Assembly (NCBI GenBank): GCA_016199245.1
Contig: JACQHC010000149.1
Coordinates: forward strand, 1 to 32,103
Direction of reading: 5' to 3'
Source: Gemmatimonadota bacterium
Lineage (GTDB): Bacteria > Gemmatimonadota > Gemmatimonadetes > Gemmatimonadales > GWC2-71-9
Length of the DNA stretch: 32,103 nt
Below the pieces are notes generated by a model. It searched no databases. It had not been told where the DNA came from and worked only from the letters and a program-made list of their open reading frames with translations. Made by a program: the position numbers and the translations under genes. Of this stretch, positions 1-7,789 are shown piece after piece; position 1 is the first letter of the stretch, and each line of letters opens with the position of its first letter.

Positions 1-48
1 CGCAAGCGGGGGATTCAGGTGGAGGAGACTGAGTCCTCCGGCGAGTAG
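1..48 (+). CDS. C-terminal end of an upstream gene (partial, unidentified)
   Basis: Reading frame 1 is open from the first base to a TAG at 46-48 and encodes a 15-residue charged tail ending in Glu-Thr-Glu-Ser-Ser-Gly-Glu. A strongly acidic, polar end is typical of a real protein C-terminus, and the minus-strand gene that follows ends at 103, so the two would be convergent. Fifteen residues are too few to name a family, and the frame could be open by chance. Confidence 0.35.
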   Translation, partial: RKRGIQVEETESSGE

Positions 49-63
49 ATCTGCGGTTGTACG

Positions 64-104
64 ATGCCGTCATGCCGTCGTGCCGTCCTGCCGCCCCTGC
101 CGTC
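64..104. repeat. Iterated TGCCGTC-type intergenic repeat
   Basis: Five tandem, slightly varied copies of an 8-bp word (tgccgtca, tgccgtcg, tgccgtcc and relatives) fill the gap between the plus-strand stop at 48 and the minus-strand stop at 103-105, running into that stop codon. On the minus strand the segment 89-102 reads cggcaggggcggca, and the same 14 bases recur at 26008-26021 just after another gene's stop codon. I read it as a member of the gene-end repeat family described in the findings. Confidence 0.55.
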
Positions 105-1290
105 AATACGTCCACCTCGTGAGCGCTTGCGCGACCACGCCATCCGGCCCCGTGCCAAGCGTCAAGCCCAGGATGCCGGCCCGACCGAATTGCATGACGG
201 TGCCCGCGCCACCTCCCACCTTCAGGGCCTGCGTGGTGAGAGTGAACTGCTCGGCCATGAACACCCTACCTGCGTCGAGAAACCCGACCAGCGTGACTCG
301 GGCGAGCGTGGGAACAGCGAAGACGTCGTAGCGCGCGTCCAGGTTCACGAGCAGCTTGTCAGGGCCGAGCAGACGGTTCTCAGGCAGTCCACGGTGGGAC
401 TCGCCTCCGCCCAGACCCGTAAACGGCCGGTCGCTCGTATCCACCGTGAAGTATGTGCCGAGAGGCGGCGTGCCCCACATGCGCTGCCCGAGAAAGCGGC
501 CGGCGATTACGAGGCGTTGCCCCAGCGGCACGTAGCCGGAGGCGCTCATCACCGCCCGGGTGTACGTCACGTCGCCCGCCACTCGTGAGTCTGCGCGCCC
601 CACGATCACCTCGACGAGCCCGCCGCGGCGGGGCGCCGCTTCATTGTCGCGCGCGTCGAAGACGAGGCCGACTCTGCCGGACACGTCCCCCACCGCGCGG
701 CTGATGGCCGGGTCCAGGCCGGCGGTGCGATCCCGCGCGAGCTGCGTTACGCCAGCCAGTGTGTCCAGGCGCCAGCGCTCCGCGTGAAGTCCGGCTAATA
801 GACGCACGTGTCCGGCCAGATGGCGCTGCACCTCGCCGCGCGCCAGGTAACGGGTGATCCGCGCGCGGTAAAAGTCCGGCTGTGCCGCCGTCTCGTTGGC
901 CTGGTCGAACACGCTGGCGTTGCCGATCCCGAAGTAGTTCTCGTGGGCCCGTCGCTTGGCGTTAACGGTCAGCGCGAAGCGCCAGCCGGGCGCGAAGTGA
1001 GGCAGGCGGGCTTCCAGCACCAGGTCCCGGCTCCCCCGCGTGGAGACCTCCCCGGATGCCGAAAGCGACGCCCGGTAGGACTCGGGCCGATCGAAGTCGG
1101 AAAAGGACAGCGGGGAGATCACCGCGACATATCCCCCCGCGACCAGCCCCTCCCGCCCCGTGTAGAACACCTTGGGATACGCCACGTCGGTCCACGTGGC
1201 TCCGGGCGCGATATCCACGCTCGTCGTGTCCTGCGCCCATGCCGACGCTGCGGCAAGGGCCAGGAGCCCGGCGGCGCCGAGCGTCCTCAC
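103..1290 (-). CDS. BamA/TamA-like (D15 surface antigen) outer membrane barrel protein
   Basis: This 395-residue protein starts with a Sec signal peptide (Met-Arg, hydrophobic core, Ala-Trp-Ala-Gln cleavage site at about residue 20). The rest is a run of short amphipathic beta strands, as in outer-membrane barrels. A Gly-rich stretch near residue 290 followed by His-Arg-Gly-Leu-Pro-Glu-Asn-Arg matches the conserved RGY/F-type loop of the Omp85/D15 barrel. There is no POTRA region: the length suits a signal plus barrel only, as in patatin-type or orphan D15 proteins. The start is a GTG at 1288-1290 that overlaps the stop of the upstream asparaginase by four bases, so the two are co-transcribed and probably translationally coupled. 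The role is inferred as an outer-membrane pore or assembly factor; the cargo is unknown. Confidence 0.72.
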   Translation of the reverse strand: MRTLGAAGLLALAAASAWAQDTTSVDIAPGATWTDVAYPKVFYTGREGLVAGGYVAVISPLSFSDFDRPESYRASLSASGEVSTRGSRDLVLEARLPHFAPGWRFALTVNAKRRAHENYFGIGNASVFDQANETAAQPDFYRARITRYLARGEVQRHLAGHVRLLAGLHAERWRLDTLAGVTQLARDRTAGLDPAISRAVGDVSGRVGLVFDARDNEAAPRRGGLVEVIVGRADSRVAGDVTYTRAVMSASGYVPLGQRLVIAGRFLGQRMWGTPPLGTYFTVDTSDRPFTGLGGGESHRGLPENRLLGPDKLLVNLDARYDVFAVPTLARVTLVGFLDAGRVFMAEQFTLTTQALKVGGGAGTVMQFGRAGILGLTLGTGPDGVVAQALTRWTY

Positions 1291-2351
1291 GCGCGCCGGT
1301 CGTAGAGCACGGCGCAGTCGTGCAACGCGGCCGTCTGGCCGTCAAACGCCGCGTACGTCGGTGGGCCGTCCCGTCCGGGGAACAGCGAGGCGGATCCGAA
1401 CTCGCCATTCTTGTTAATCGCGTAGAAGTTGAGCGAGAACGTGGGCCGACCCCGCTCATCGAGCAGGCGCTGCTCCGTCATGGCCACGACGCGTTTCAGG
1501 GTCTCCAGACAGGCGTCCGTCGGCTTCATCCCACGCCGCATGAACTCCACGGTGAGAAACCCGCCGCACACCTTGATATTCGATTCGCCGCGGCCTGTGG
1601 AGCCCGCGGCCCCCACGTCGGGGTCCGTGTACTGCCCGGCGCCAATGATCGGCGAGTCGCCCACGCGTCCGGGGATCTTCCAGGCGAGCCCGCTCGTGGT
1701 GGTCACCGACGACACCTCGCCTTTCGCGTTCACCACGTTGCAGTTGATCGTGCCGGTCGGGCGCGCGACCATCTGCTCGGTGTCCGCCACCGGGAGCCAA
1801 TCGTCGGCCGTCCCGCGGTTGGCGCGCCAGCGCAGCCATGCCTGTCTCGATTTCTCGGTGAGCAGGTCTTCTTCCTTGAACCCGTAGGACAGCGCGAACC
1901 GTTTGGCGCCCTCTCCCACCAGCAGGATGTGGTTGGTGTACAGCAACACGTACTGGGCCACGACACTCGGCGTCTTGATTCCTTCCAGGCAGGCCACGGC
2001 GCCGGCGCGGCGGCTGGGGCCGTGCATGCACGACGCGTCGAGCTGCACCACGCCTTCCTCGTTGGGCAGCCCGCCGTATCCCACGGACGTGTCCTCGGGG
2101 TCGAGCTCCTGGATCTTCACGCCCTCGACGGCGGCATCCAGCGTGTCCACGCCCTGCGCCAGCAGCTCGCCGACCTTGCCAACGGCACGGAGACCGTTGC
2201 CTGAGGCCACGGCGGCATTCCGGCCCGCGGGCCGGATGTGGACGGCGGGCGCCTCGATTCCGCGCGCGGGCGTGACGGCCAATACGGCGCCGGCAGCGAC
2301 GCCGGTGGCGGTGCCTACGAATTCACGGCGAGTGAGGGAATCGGCGGACAT
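1287..2351 (-). CDS. N4-(beta-N-acetylglucosaminyl)-L-asparaginase (Ntn hydrolase, Tat-exported)
   Basis: A 354-residue member of the glycosylasparaginase / isoaspartyl peptidase family. These proteins cleave themselves to expose an N-terminal threonine that hydrolyses the GlcNAc-Asn bond or related beta-aspartyl amides. The N-terminus carries a Tat-type signal (Thr-Arg-Arg-Glu-Phe-Val followed by a hydrophobic stretch to about residue 31). The likely autocleavage nucleophile is Thr201 in Gly-Thr-Ile-Asn-Cys. It is followed by the family block Lys-Ile-Pro-Gly-Arg-Val-Gly-Asp-Ser-Pro-Ile-Ile-Gly-Ala-Gly, which holds substrate-binding Arg and Asp residues. The start is supported by a GGAGG five bases upstream and by the signal peptide beginning there. 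It is first of two genes, its stop overlapping the start of the barrel protein. Substrate choice within the family is not certain. Confidence 0.88.
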   Translation of the reverse strand: MSADSLTRREFVGTATGVAAGAVLAVTPARGIEAPAVHIRPAGRNAAVASGNGLRAVGKVGELLAQGVDTLDAAVEGVKIQELDPEDTSVGYGGLPNEEGVVQLDASCMHGPSRRAGAVACLEGIKTPSVVAQYVLLYTNHILLVGEGAKRFALSYGFKEEDLLTEKSRQAWLRWRANRGTADDWLPVADTEQMVARPTGTINCNVVNAKGEVSSVTTTSGLAWKIPGRVGDSPIIGAGQYTDPDVGAAGSTGRGESNIKVCGGFLTVEFMRRGMKPTDACLETLKRVVAMTEQRLLDERGRPTFSLNFYAINKNGEFGSASLFPGRDGPPTYAAFDGQTAALHDCAVLYDRRA

Positions 2352-2378
2352 GGGAACCTCCGGTGCGGTCGAGTGGCG

Positions 2379-2406
2379 AGTTAACGAGCGTGGTCGGTAA
2401 AGTCAA
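2379..2406 (-). promoter_or_regulatory. Candidate sigma70-type promoter of the asparaginase gene
   Basis: On the minus strand TTGACT (2406-2401) is separated by 16 bases from TTAACT (2384-2379), about 28 bases upstream of the start codon and ahead of a GGAGG ribosome-binding site. The -35 box is good; the -10 box matches consensus at three of six positions. Confidence 0.4.
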
Positions 2407-2428
2407 ACCTGTGAGCGTCGACCGTCTC

Positions 2429-2457
2429 TTGATTCACTCGTCTCTCGGCTCTACGTT
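2429..2457 (+). promoter_or_regulatory. Candidate promoter of the glycosyltransferase-pncB pair (possibly leaderless)
   Basis: TTGATT at 2429-2434, a 17-base spacer and TACGTT at 2452-2457. Only eight bases separate the -10 box from the ATG at 2466, and no Shine-Dalgarno sequence is visible, so transcription would start at or next to the start codon. The -10 box is weak (three of six). Confidence 0.33.
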
Positions 2458-2465
2458 CCCGCCGC

Positions 2466-3194
2466 ATGATCGGGCCGCCGCCTGAGGTTTCCGTGGTGTT
2501 GCCCGTCCACAACGAGCGGGACAACCTCGCGCCCCTTCTCGAGGAGATTGCCGTCGTCCTGCGCGACATGCCGCACGAGATTATCGCGGTGGACGACGCG
2601 TCGTCCGACGGATCGCTTGATGAGCTCGAGCGGCTCCGCGCCCGTTCGCGGGCGCTCCGCGTCCTGCGGCTGGCAGGCCGCTCCGGCCAGAGCGCGGCCA
2701 CCCTGGCGGGCTGCGACGCCGCGCGCGCCGCGATCGTCGTCACGCTGGACGCGGACGGCCAGAATGATCCCGCCGACATCCCGCGCCTGCTTGACGCACT
2801 CAGCGGCGACCCGGACCTCGCGGCGGCCGTGGGCTACCGCCCCGGCGCGCGCGAGACGGCCTGGCGGACCCTCCAGAACCGCATCGCGAACCGCGTGCGC
2901 GATTGGATCACCGGGGATCCGGTGCGGGATAGCGCCTGCGGGCTCAGGGCCGTACGCCGGTCCGCGCTGGCCACCGTGCCACGCTTCGACGGCATGCACC
3001 GCTTTCTGCCGACCCTGATCCGGCTCCGGGGGGGCCGTGTACTGGAGCTGCCAGTGGGCCTGCGCCCGCGGCGGTACGGGCGGAGCAAGTACGGCGTGTG
3101 GGAGCGCGCCACGCGCGGCGTGTGCGACGCGTTGGGCGTGCGGTGGCTCCTCCGGCGCCCCTTACCGTATTCGATCAGGGAGCTGGACTCGTGA
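2466..3194 (+). CDS. Family 2 glycosyltransferase, dolichol/polyprenyl-phosphate mannose synthase-like
   Basis: A 242-residue GT-A fold enzyme. The nucleotide-binding start is Val-Ser-Val-Val-Leu-Pro-Val-His-Asn-Glu (residues 8-17), followed by Val-Asp-Asp-Ala-Ser-Ser-Asp-Gly (42-49) and the metal-binding Asp-Ala-Asp at 95-97 within Asp-Ala-Asp-Gly-Gln-Asn-Asp-Pro, the DPM1-type form of this motif. A late Arg-Tyr-Gly-Arg-Ser-Lys-Tyr-Gly block is the acceptor-side signature of the DPM group. It has no C-terminal membrane helices, so it is a soluble, short DPM1-like protein. It would transfer a sugar from a nucleotide donor to a polyprenyl phosphate; the sugar cannot be read from sequence. Its stop overlaps the GTG start of pncB (GTGA), so the two are coupled although functionally unrelated. 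Confidence 0.85.
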   Translation: MIGPPPEVSVVLPVHNERDNLAPLLEEIAVVLRDMPHEIIAVDDASSDGSLDELERLRARSRALRVLRLAGRSGQSAATLAGCDAARAAIVVTLDADGQNDPADIPRLLDALSGDPDLAAAVGYRPGARETAWRTLQNRIANRVRDWITGDPVRDSACGLRAVRRSALATVPRFDGMHRFLPTLIRLRGGRVLELPVGLRPRRYGRSKYGVWERATRGVCDALGVRWLLRRPLPYSIRELDS

Positions 3195-4258
3195 GCGCCC
3201 GTCGGAAGCGGCTGGACCCCGCGATCTTCCACCTACCGGTCGAGCGCATGCGTGAGGGATACTACTCGGACAAGTACTTCGTGCGGGCGCGCGAAGTGCT
3301 GCTCGCCGATGACCACCACCCCCGCGTCCTGATGCAGGTGTTCGGCAAGGCCCACGCCTACCTCGGCGGCGTGGATGAGGCCATCGCCATCCTGAAGCTG
3401 TGCGCGTCGGACTGGAGCACACTCGAGGTGCGGGCGCTGTACGACGGGGACGAAGTCGCCCCGTGGGAAACCGTAATGACCATCGAAGGCCCGTATGACG
3501 CGTTTGCGCACCTCGAGACGCTCTACCTCGGTGTGCTGGCGCGGCGCACGCGCGTCGGCACGAACACCCGCCTCGTGGTGGAGGCGGCCCGGCCCAAGGA
3601 AGTGATGTTCTTCCCCGCCCGGCACGACCACTGGCTGGTCCAGACGGGGGATGGGTATGCCGCGCACATTGCCGGAGCGATCGGCGTGTCCACGGATGCG
3701 CAAGCCTCCTGGTGGGGCAGTGAAGGCGTCGGCACGGTGCCGCATGGCATCATCGCGGCGTACGACGGCGACACCGTGCTCGCCACCCAGAAGTTCGCGC
3801 AGTACATGCCGGCCCACGTCCGGCTCATTACGCTGGTGGACTTCGACAATGACTGCGTCGCCACCTCGCTCGCCATCGCCCGTGTGCTCGGCGAGCGGCT
3901 CTACGGCGTCCGGCTCGACACGTCCGAGACCCTGGTCGACAAGTCGGTGATTCCCCAGATGGGCCGGTTCCGCCCCACGGGCGTCAACCCGCAGCTGGTC
4001 TGGAACGTCCGGCGGGCGCTGGACGACGAGGGGTTCCAGAACGTCAAGATCGTGGTCTCCGGCGGCTTCACCGTGGAGAAGATCCGTCAGTTCGAGGAGG
4101 CCGGCGTCCCGGTGGATGCCTATGGAGTGGGGTCGTCGCTATTCGGAGGCCAGGGCCGGTTCGATTTCACCGCTGACGTCGTGCGGGTGGACGGCAAGCC
4201 GTGCGCCAAGGTGGGGCGGGAGTACCGGTCGAATCCGAGATTGGAGGTAGTAAACTAG
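3191..4258 (+). CDS. pncB: Nicotinate phosphoribosyltransferase
   Basis: Converts nicotinate and PRPP to nicotinate mononucleotide, the committing step of Preiss-Handler NAD salvage. The product is 355 residues, the short form of the family. Recognisable blocks are Arg-Glu-Gly-Tyr-Tyr-Ser-Asp near the N-terminus, Thr-Val-Pro-His-Gly-Ile-Ile with the histidine that is phosphorylated in this family, Val-Asp-Phe-Asp-Asn-Asp, and the phosphate-binding Val-Val-Ser-Gly-Gly-Phe and Gly-Val-Gly-Ser-Ser-Leu near the C-terminus. I chose the GTG at 3191, which overlaps the glycosyltransferase stop by four bases. The frame is open further upstream to 3098, but that part is antisense-like, Arg-rich shadow of the previous gene. 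A nicotinamidase-like gene lies 3.6 kb downstream, beyond the arginine module. It is followed at once by a GC-rich hairpin (4266-4341). Confidence 0.9.
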   Translation: MSARRKRLDPAIFHLPVERMREGYYSDKYFVRAREVLLADDHHPRVLMQVFGKAHAYLGGVDEAIAILKLCASDWSTLEVRALYDGDEVAPWETVMTIEGPYDAFAHLETLYLGVLARRTRVGTNTRLVVEAARPKEVMFFPARHDHWLVQTGDGYAAHIAGAIGVSTDAQASWWGSEGVGTVPHGIIAAYDGDTVLATQKFAQYMPAHVRLITLVDFDNDCVATSLAIARVLGERLYGVRLDTSETLVDKSVIPQMGRFRPTGVNPQLVWNVRRALDDEGFQNVKIVVSGGFTVEKIRQFEEAGVPVDAYGVGSSLFGGQGRFDFTADVVRVDGKPCAKVGREYRSNPRLEVVN

Positions 4259-4260
4259 GA

Positions 4261-4345
4261 GGCGAGGAGGGGCGAGGAGCGACGAGGGGTGGCGAGGAGG
4301 GTTGGAACAGCCCCACGCCCCTCGACTCTCCTCGCCCCTCCCCGC
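4261..4345. repeat. Gene-end imperfect hairpin built from a GGCGAGGAG word
   Basis: Three bases after the pncB stop, the word ggcgaggag/ggggcgaggag is repeated three times and then answered by its complement. The 14 bases at 4266-4279 pair perfectly with 4328-4341. Within the loop a second stem (cgaggggtgg at 4283-4292 against the ccacgcccctcg segment at about 4313-4324) forms with a two-base bulge. No T-run follows. It separates pncB from the argC promoter and could end transcription or protect the 3' end; it has the same architecture as the elements at 7790, 13762, 20097 and 21179. Confidence 0.6.
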
Positions 4346-4348
4346 CCC

Positions 4349-4376
4349 TTGCAGTCGCAGCCCGCCGGCATATTAT
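4349..4376 (+). promoter_or_regulatory. Candidate promoter of the arginine operon (possibly leaderless)
   Basis: TTGCAG at 4349-4354, a 16-base spacer and TATTAT at 4371-4376 (five of six matches to TATAAT). The argC ATG at 4385 lies eight bases after the -10 box and there is no Shine-Dalgarno sequence, so the transcript would begin essentially at the start codon. The A+T-rich patch stands out sharply from its GC-rich surroundings. Confidence 0.5.
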
Positions 4377-4384
4377 TCACGCCA

Positions 4385-5341
4385 ATGCATAACAATACAG
4401 TCACCCCAGTGGCCGTGCTCGGCGCGTCCGGTTATGTCGGCCGCGAGCTGATTGGGCTGCTCGACGAGCACCCGGACGTCGGGGTCGCGTTCGCGACCTC
4501 GCAGACCGAACGCGACGTGCTGGGGCACCGGTCCGTTCCCCTGGAAGCCGCCGACGGCCGCTGGAGCGACGTGGGCATGGTGTTCAGCTGCCTGCCCCAC
4601 GGCGTGTCGGCCCCCGTGGTCGAGCGGGCTCGCGTGGCGGGCGCGCGCGTGATCGATCTCTCGTCAGACTTGCGGCTGTCCGATCGCGCGGTGTACGGCC
4701 TCACCGAAGTCGCGAGACCGGCCCTGCCCGAGGCGGCGGTCGTGGCGAATCCCGGCTGCTACCCGACGGCCGCCTTGATTGCGCTCCTCCCGTTCGCGCG
4801 GGCGGGATTGATCGACACCACACGGCCGATCGTCATTAACGCCGCTTCCGGGGTGTCCGGGGCGGGCCGCAGCCCCAAGCGCGAGCTGCTGTTCGCCGAG
4901 GTCGCCGAGGACTTCCGGGCCTACGGCGTCGGGAACGTTCACCGGCACCTGCCCGAGATCACCGGGCACCTGACTCCGCTCACGGGACCTGCGGACATCG
5001 TGTTCACGCCGCACCTGCTGCCGGTCCGCAGAGGGATCCTCTCGACTGTACACGTGCCGGTGATGGAGCCGCTTGAGCGCGAGGCCGGCGAGCGCGTTCT
5101 GCTCGACGCCTACGCCGGTGAGCCGTGCATCCGCGTGATTCGGGGCGGCATCCCCTCGCTGCGCGACGTGGTCTATCGCAACCGCGTGGCGCTCGGTGTC
5201 ACGCCGGTGCAGCACGTGAGCCGACCCATGCTCACCGTGGTGTCGGCCATCGACAATCTCGTGAAGGGGGCGGCCGGTCAGGCGATCCAGAACATGAACG
5301 TCATGCTGCGCCTGCCGGAAACACAGGGACTGCTATGCTAG
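4385..5341 (+). CDS. argC: N-acetyl-gamma-glutamyl-phosphate reductase
   Basis: Reduces N-acetylglutamyl phosphate to the semialdehyde with NADPH, third step of ornithine/arginine synthesis. The 318-residue product has the Rossmann motif Gly-Ala-Ser-Gly-Tyr-Val-Gly at 13-19, Cys-Leu-Pro-His-Gly at 69-73, and the active-site Ala-Asn-Pro-Gly-Cys-Tyr-Pro-Thr with nucleophile Cys125. A later Gly-Asn-Val-His-Arg-His-Leu-Pro-Glu supplies the catalytic histidine. The ATG at 4385 is preferred over upstream in-frame codons because translation before it would run through the hairpin repeat, and because the Rossmann strand follows eight residues later. It is first in argC-argB-argD-argA; its stop overlaps the argB start by seven bases. 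A LysW-type aminoadipate role is unlikely, since no lysW is present and the next kinase looks like ArgB. Confidence 0.93.
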   Translation: MHNNTVTPVAVLGASGYVGRELIGLLDEHPDVGVAFATSQTERDVLGHRSVPLEAADGRWSDVGMVFSCLPHGVSAPVVERARVAGARVIDLSSDLRLSDRAVYGLTEVARPALPEAAVVANPGCYPTAALIALLPFARAGLIDTTRPIVINAASGVSGAGRSPKRELLFAEVAEDFRAYGVGNVHRHLPEITGHLTPLTGPADIVFTPHLLPVRRGILSTVHVPVMEPLEREAGERVLLDAYAGEPCIRVIRGGIPSLRDVVYRNRVALGVTPVQHVSRPMLTVVSAIDNLVKGAAGQAIQNMNVMLRLPETQGLLC

Positions 5342-6087
5342 GCGTGCGCGTGGTCAAAGTGGGCGGCGCCGAGCTCGACGACGCGGCGTGGCTTGGGCGG
5401 TTCGCCGCGGCGCTCGCGACCGCCCGGCCGGCGGTGGTCGTGCACGGCGGGGGACGGCGGATCTCGGCCTGGCAGGAGCGCCTGGGTCTCCGTGTCGAGA
5501 AGGTGAACGGGGTTCGCGTCACGACCGCCGACGTGGCCGATGTCGCGCACATGGTCCTGTGCGGTCCCACCCAGTCCGACGTGGTTCGCTCGCTCCGCGC
5601 GAGCGGCGTGGATGCCGTGGGGGTGGCCGGCGCCGAGGGGTACTTCACCGTCGAGCTGGTGGACGCGGCGCGCCTGGGTCGCGTGGGACGCGTGACGCGG
5701 GTCGACGTGGAGGGACTGCACCGGCTCCTTGCCGCGGGCTTCACGCCGGTGATCGCGCCGCCGTCCGTGGACGAGCGCGGCGAGGCCGTGAACGTCAATG
5801 CGGACGAGGCGGCGGCCACCGTGGCGCACGCCCTCGGCGCCGCGGAGCTGCTGTTCGTGTCGGACGTTGTGGGCGTGCTGCGCGATGGGCGACCGCTCTC
5901 CTCGGTCTCGACCGGCGACATTCCGCAGCTCGTCGCGCAGGGCGTCGTCACCGACGGCATGGTAGCGAAGCTGGAGGCTGCCGCCCGCTCGCGCGTCGCG
6001 CGCGTGCGGATCGGCGACATCCACGTGCTGATGGACCCGGACCGCGGGACGCTGATCGTGACGGAGGCCGTGGAGGCCGCTGCATGA
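5335..6087 (+). CDS. argB: Acetylglutamate kinase
   Basis: Phosphorylates N-acetylglutamate with ATP, second step of arginine synthesis. The 250-residue amino-acid kinase fold protein shows the phosphate-binding Lys-Val-Gly-Gly near residue 8, Val-Val-Val-His-Gly-Gly-Gly, Asn-Gly-Val-Arg-Val-Thr (the NAGK form of the acetylglutamate site), Asn-Val-Asn-Ala-Asp-Glu-Ala-Ala, and Thr-Asp-Gly-Met-Val-Ala-Lys-Leu. The Arg-Val-Thr motif and the lack of a LysW-binding segment favour ArgB over the related LysZ. It lacks the N-terminal helix linked to hexameric, arginine-inhibited NAGKs, so it may be a dimer without strong feedback control (inference). The start ATG at 5335 sits inside the argC tail; its own TGA overlaps the argD ATG. 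Confidence 0.9.
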   Translation: MLGVRVVKVGGAELDDAAWLGRFAAALATARPAVVVHGGGRRISAWQERLGLRVEKVNGVRVTTADVADVAHMVLCGPTQSDVVRSLRASGVDAVGVAGAEGYFTVELVDAARLGRVGRVTRVDVEGLHRLLAAGFTPVIAPPSVDERGEAVNVNADEAAATVAHALGAAELLFVSDVVGVLRDGRPLSSVSTGDIPQLVAQGVVTDGMVAKLEAAARSRVARVRIGDIHVLMDPDRGTLIVTEAVEAAA

Positions 6088-7256
6088 CCGTAATGAGCCA
6101 GTCCGCCGACGCGTTGTTGCCGGTGTACCGCCGGGCCGGCGCGTGCTTTACGCACGGGGACGGGTGCGAGTTGATCGCCGAGGACGGCACGCGCTATCTG
6201 GACTTCGTCGCCGGCATCGCGGTCAACCCGCTGGGCTACAACCATCCGGTACTGCGGGACGCCATTGCGCGCGCCGTCGAGACCGGCGTGCTTCACACGT
6301 CGAACTTCTACCGCACGGCGCCGGGTGAGGAATTCGCCGCGGCGCTGGTCGACCACTCCTTCGCGTCCCACGTGTTCTTCTGCAACAGCGGGGCGGAGGC
6401 GAACGAAGGGGCGTTCAAGTTCGCGCGCCGCGCCATGGGCCCGCGTCCTGACAAACGGGACATCGTCGCCCTGAGTGGCTCATTCCACGGACGGACGTTC
6501 GCCGCGCTGGCGGCGACGGATCGGCCGCAGTACCGGGAGCCGTTCGCGCCGCTGGTGCCGGGCATCACGATCGTCAATCCGTTCGACGACGTCGCGCTGG
6601 AGCGCGCCATCACGGCGCTGCGGACCGCGGCCGTGATCGTCGAGCCGGTGCAGGGCGAGGGTGGCGTCAACGTGCTGCCCCCCGCCGTGCTCCAGGACCT
6701 GCGGGAGCTGTGTAACGAGGCGGAGGCCGCGCTCATCTTCGACGAGATCCAATGCGGGTTGGGTCGTACCGGAACGTTGTTCGCCTACGAGCAGACGGGC
6801 GTGGTGCCGGACATGGTCACGCTCGCCAAGTCACTCGGTGCCGGCCTCCCCATGGGAGCGATCCTCATGAACGAGCGCGTTGCCGGCGCGGTACGCGCCG
6901 GTGACCACGGAACGACGTTTGGCGGCGGCCCGTTCGTAGCGACGGTGGCGCACGCCCAGTTCCAGGTGCTCGCCGATCCGGTGTTCCTGGCCGGCGTGCG
7001 GCAGCGCGGTGAGTGGACCGCGGCGCGCCTCGGGGAGCTCAAAGCTCGCCGTGCCCAGGTGACGGCCGTACGCGGCCTGGGGCTGATGTGGGGCATCGAG
7101 CTCGCCGAGCCCGTTCAACCGGTGATCGAGCGCGCGTTCGAGCACCGGCTCCTGGTCATCGCGGCGGGGCCGAACGTGATCCGCCTCCTGCCACCCCTGG
7201 TCATCTCGGAGTCCGAGCTGGAGCACGGCTTGAGCATTCTGGAGCAGTGTCTGTGA
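6084..7256 (+). CDS. argD: Acetylornithine aminotransferase
   Basis: A PLP-dependent class III aminotransferase that converts N-acetylglutamate semialdehyde to N-acetylornithine using glutamate. The 390-residue product carries Asn-Ser-Gly-Ala-Glu-Ala-Asn-Glu (101-108), Ser-Phe-His-Gly-Arg-Thr, the PLP aspartate in Phe-Asp-Glu-Ile-Gln (Asp220) and the Schiff-base lysine in Leu-Ala-Lys-Ser-Leu-Gly-Ala-Gly (Lys249). The start overlaps the argB stop as ATGA; a second ATG three codons on (6093) is possible. Its stop overlaps the next gene as GTGA. Position within the arg operon fixes the acetylornithine role; enzymes of this family often also act in lysine synthesis (succinyl-diaminopimelate). Confidence 0.92.
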   Translation: MTVMSQSADALLPVYRRAGACFTHGDGCELIAEDGTRYLDFVAGIAVNPLGYNHPVLRDAIARAVETGVLHTSNFYRTAPGEEFAAALVDHSFASHVFFCNSGAEANEGAFKFARRAMGPRPDKRDIVALSGSFHGRTFAALAATDRPQYREPFAPLVPGITIVNPFDDVALERAITALRTAAVIVEPVQGEGGVNVLPPAVLQDLRELCNEAEAALIFDEIQCGLGRTGTLFAYEQTGVVPDMVTLAKSLGAGLPMGAILMNERVAGAVRAGDHGTTFGGGPFVATVAHAQFQVLADPVFLAGVRQRGEWTAARLGELKARRAQVTAVRGLGLMWGIELAEPVQPVIERAFEHRLLVIAAGPNVIRLLPPLVISESELEHGLSILEQCL

Positions 7257-7759
7257 CGGCGCTTCCCCTCCCGCAGCCCGCCGTGGCGGCACGACCGGCT
7301 CAGCAGGCGGACGTCTCCGCCATGGTCAGGATCATGGAGCCGTTCATCGCGACAGGGGACTTGCTGCCGCGCACGGCCGAGGACCTGCGCCGCGACATCG
7401 ACCGTTATGTTGTGGCGACCGACGGCGGCGCCGTTGTGGGCATGGGCGCCCTCAAACCCTACTCCCCCTACCTGGCGGAGGTGATTGCCGTCGCCGTGCT
7501 CCCGTCCCACCAGGGAGGCGGAGTGGGCAAGCTCGTCGTCCAGCAGCTCGTCGAGCGAGCGCACCGATTCGGCATCCATGAGGTGTTCGCCCTCACACGC
7601 CGGCCGTTCTTCTTCCATCGCCTGGGCTTCCGCCCGGCGGACAAGTCGTTGTTCCCGCAGAAGGTGTGGCTGGACTGCGCTAGCTGCCCGCGCCAGGACG
7701 CGTGCGACGAAATCGCTGTGCACGTACCCGACGTGGCATCCTGGAGACTCCCCGCGTAG
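7253..7759 (+). CDS. argA: N-acetylglutamate synthase, GNAT-only form
   Basis: A single GNAT-domain protein of 168 residues, far shorter than classical ArgA, which fuses a kinase-like domain. Acetyl-CoA-binding motif A is Val-Ala-Val-Leu-Pro-Ser-His-Gln-Gly-Gly-Gly-Val-Gly-Lys (80-93). The block Arg-Pro-Phe-Phe-Phe-His-Arg-Leu-Gly-Phe is the ArgA-type motif for the glutamate-acetylating subgroup. The tail has Cys142, Cys145 and Cys151 in a C-x2-C-x5-C-Asp-Glu arrangement that I recognise from stand-alone bacterial NAGS proteins and which could bind a metal. It makes N-acetylglutamate, the entry point for argB-argC-argD. The GTG start overlaps the argD stop by four bases. It is last in the module; the gap after it holds a strong hairpin repeat. 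Confidence 0.8.
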   Translation: MTALPLPQPAVAARPAQQADVSAMVRIMEPFIATGDLLPRTAEDLRRDIDRYVVATDGGAVVGMGALKPYSPYLAEVIAVAVLPSHQGGGVGKLVVQQLVERAHRFGIHEVFALTRRPFFFHRLGFRPADKSLFPQKVWLDCASCPRQDACDEIAVHVPDVASWRLPA

Positions 7760-7789
7760 CTTTCGCCGGCTAGGAAACAGGCGTCGGCT

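Noticed and set aside
64-104. Possible CRISPR or coding microsatellite
   Set aside because: The repeat unit is 8 bp without spacers and lies in a gap between two stop codons. No cas genes are present.
5335-6087. LysZ ([LysW]-aminoadipate kinase) instead of ArgB
   Set aside because: No lysW or lysX is nearby and the Asn-Gly-Val-Arg-Val-Thr block is of the acetylglutamate kinase type.
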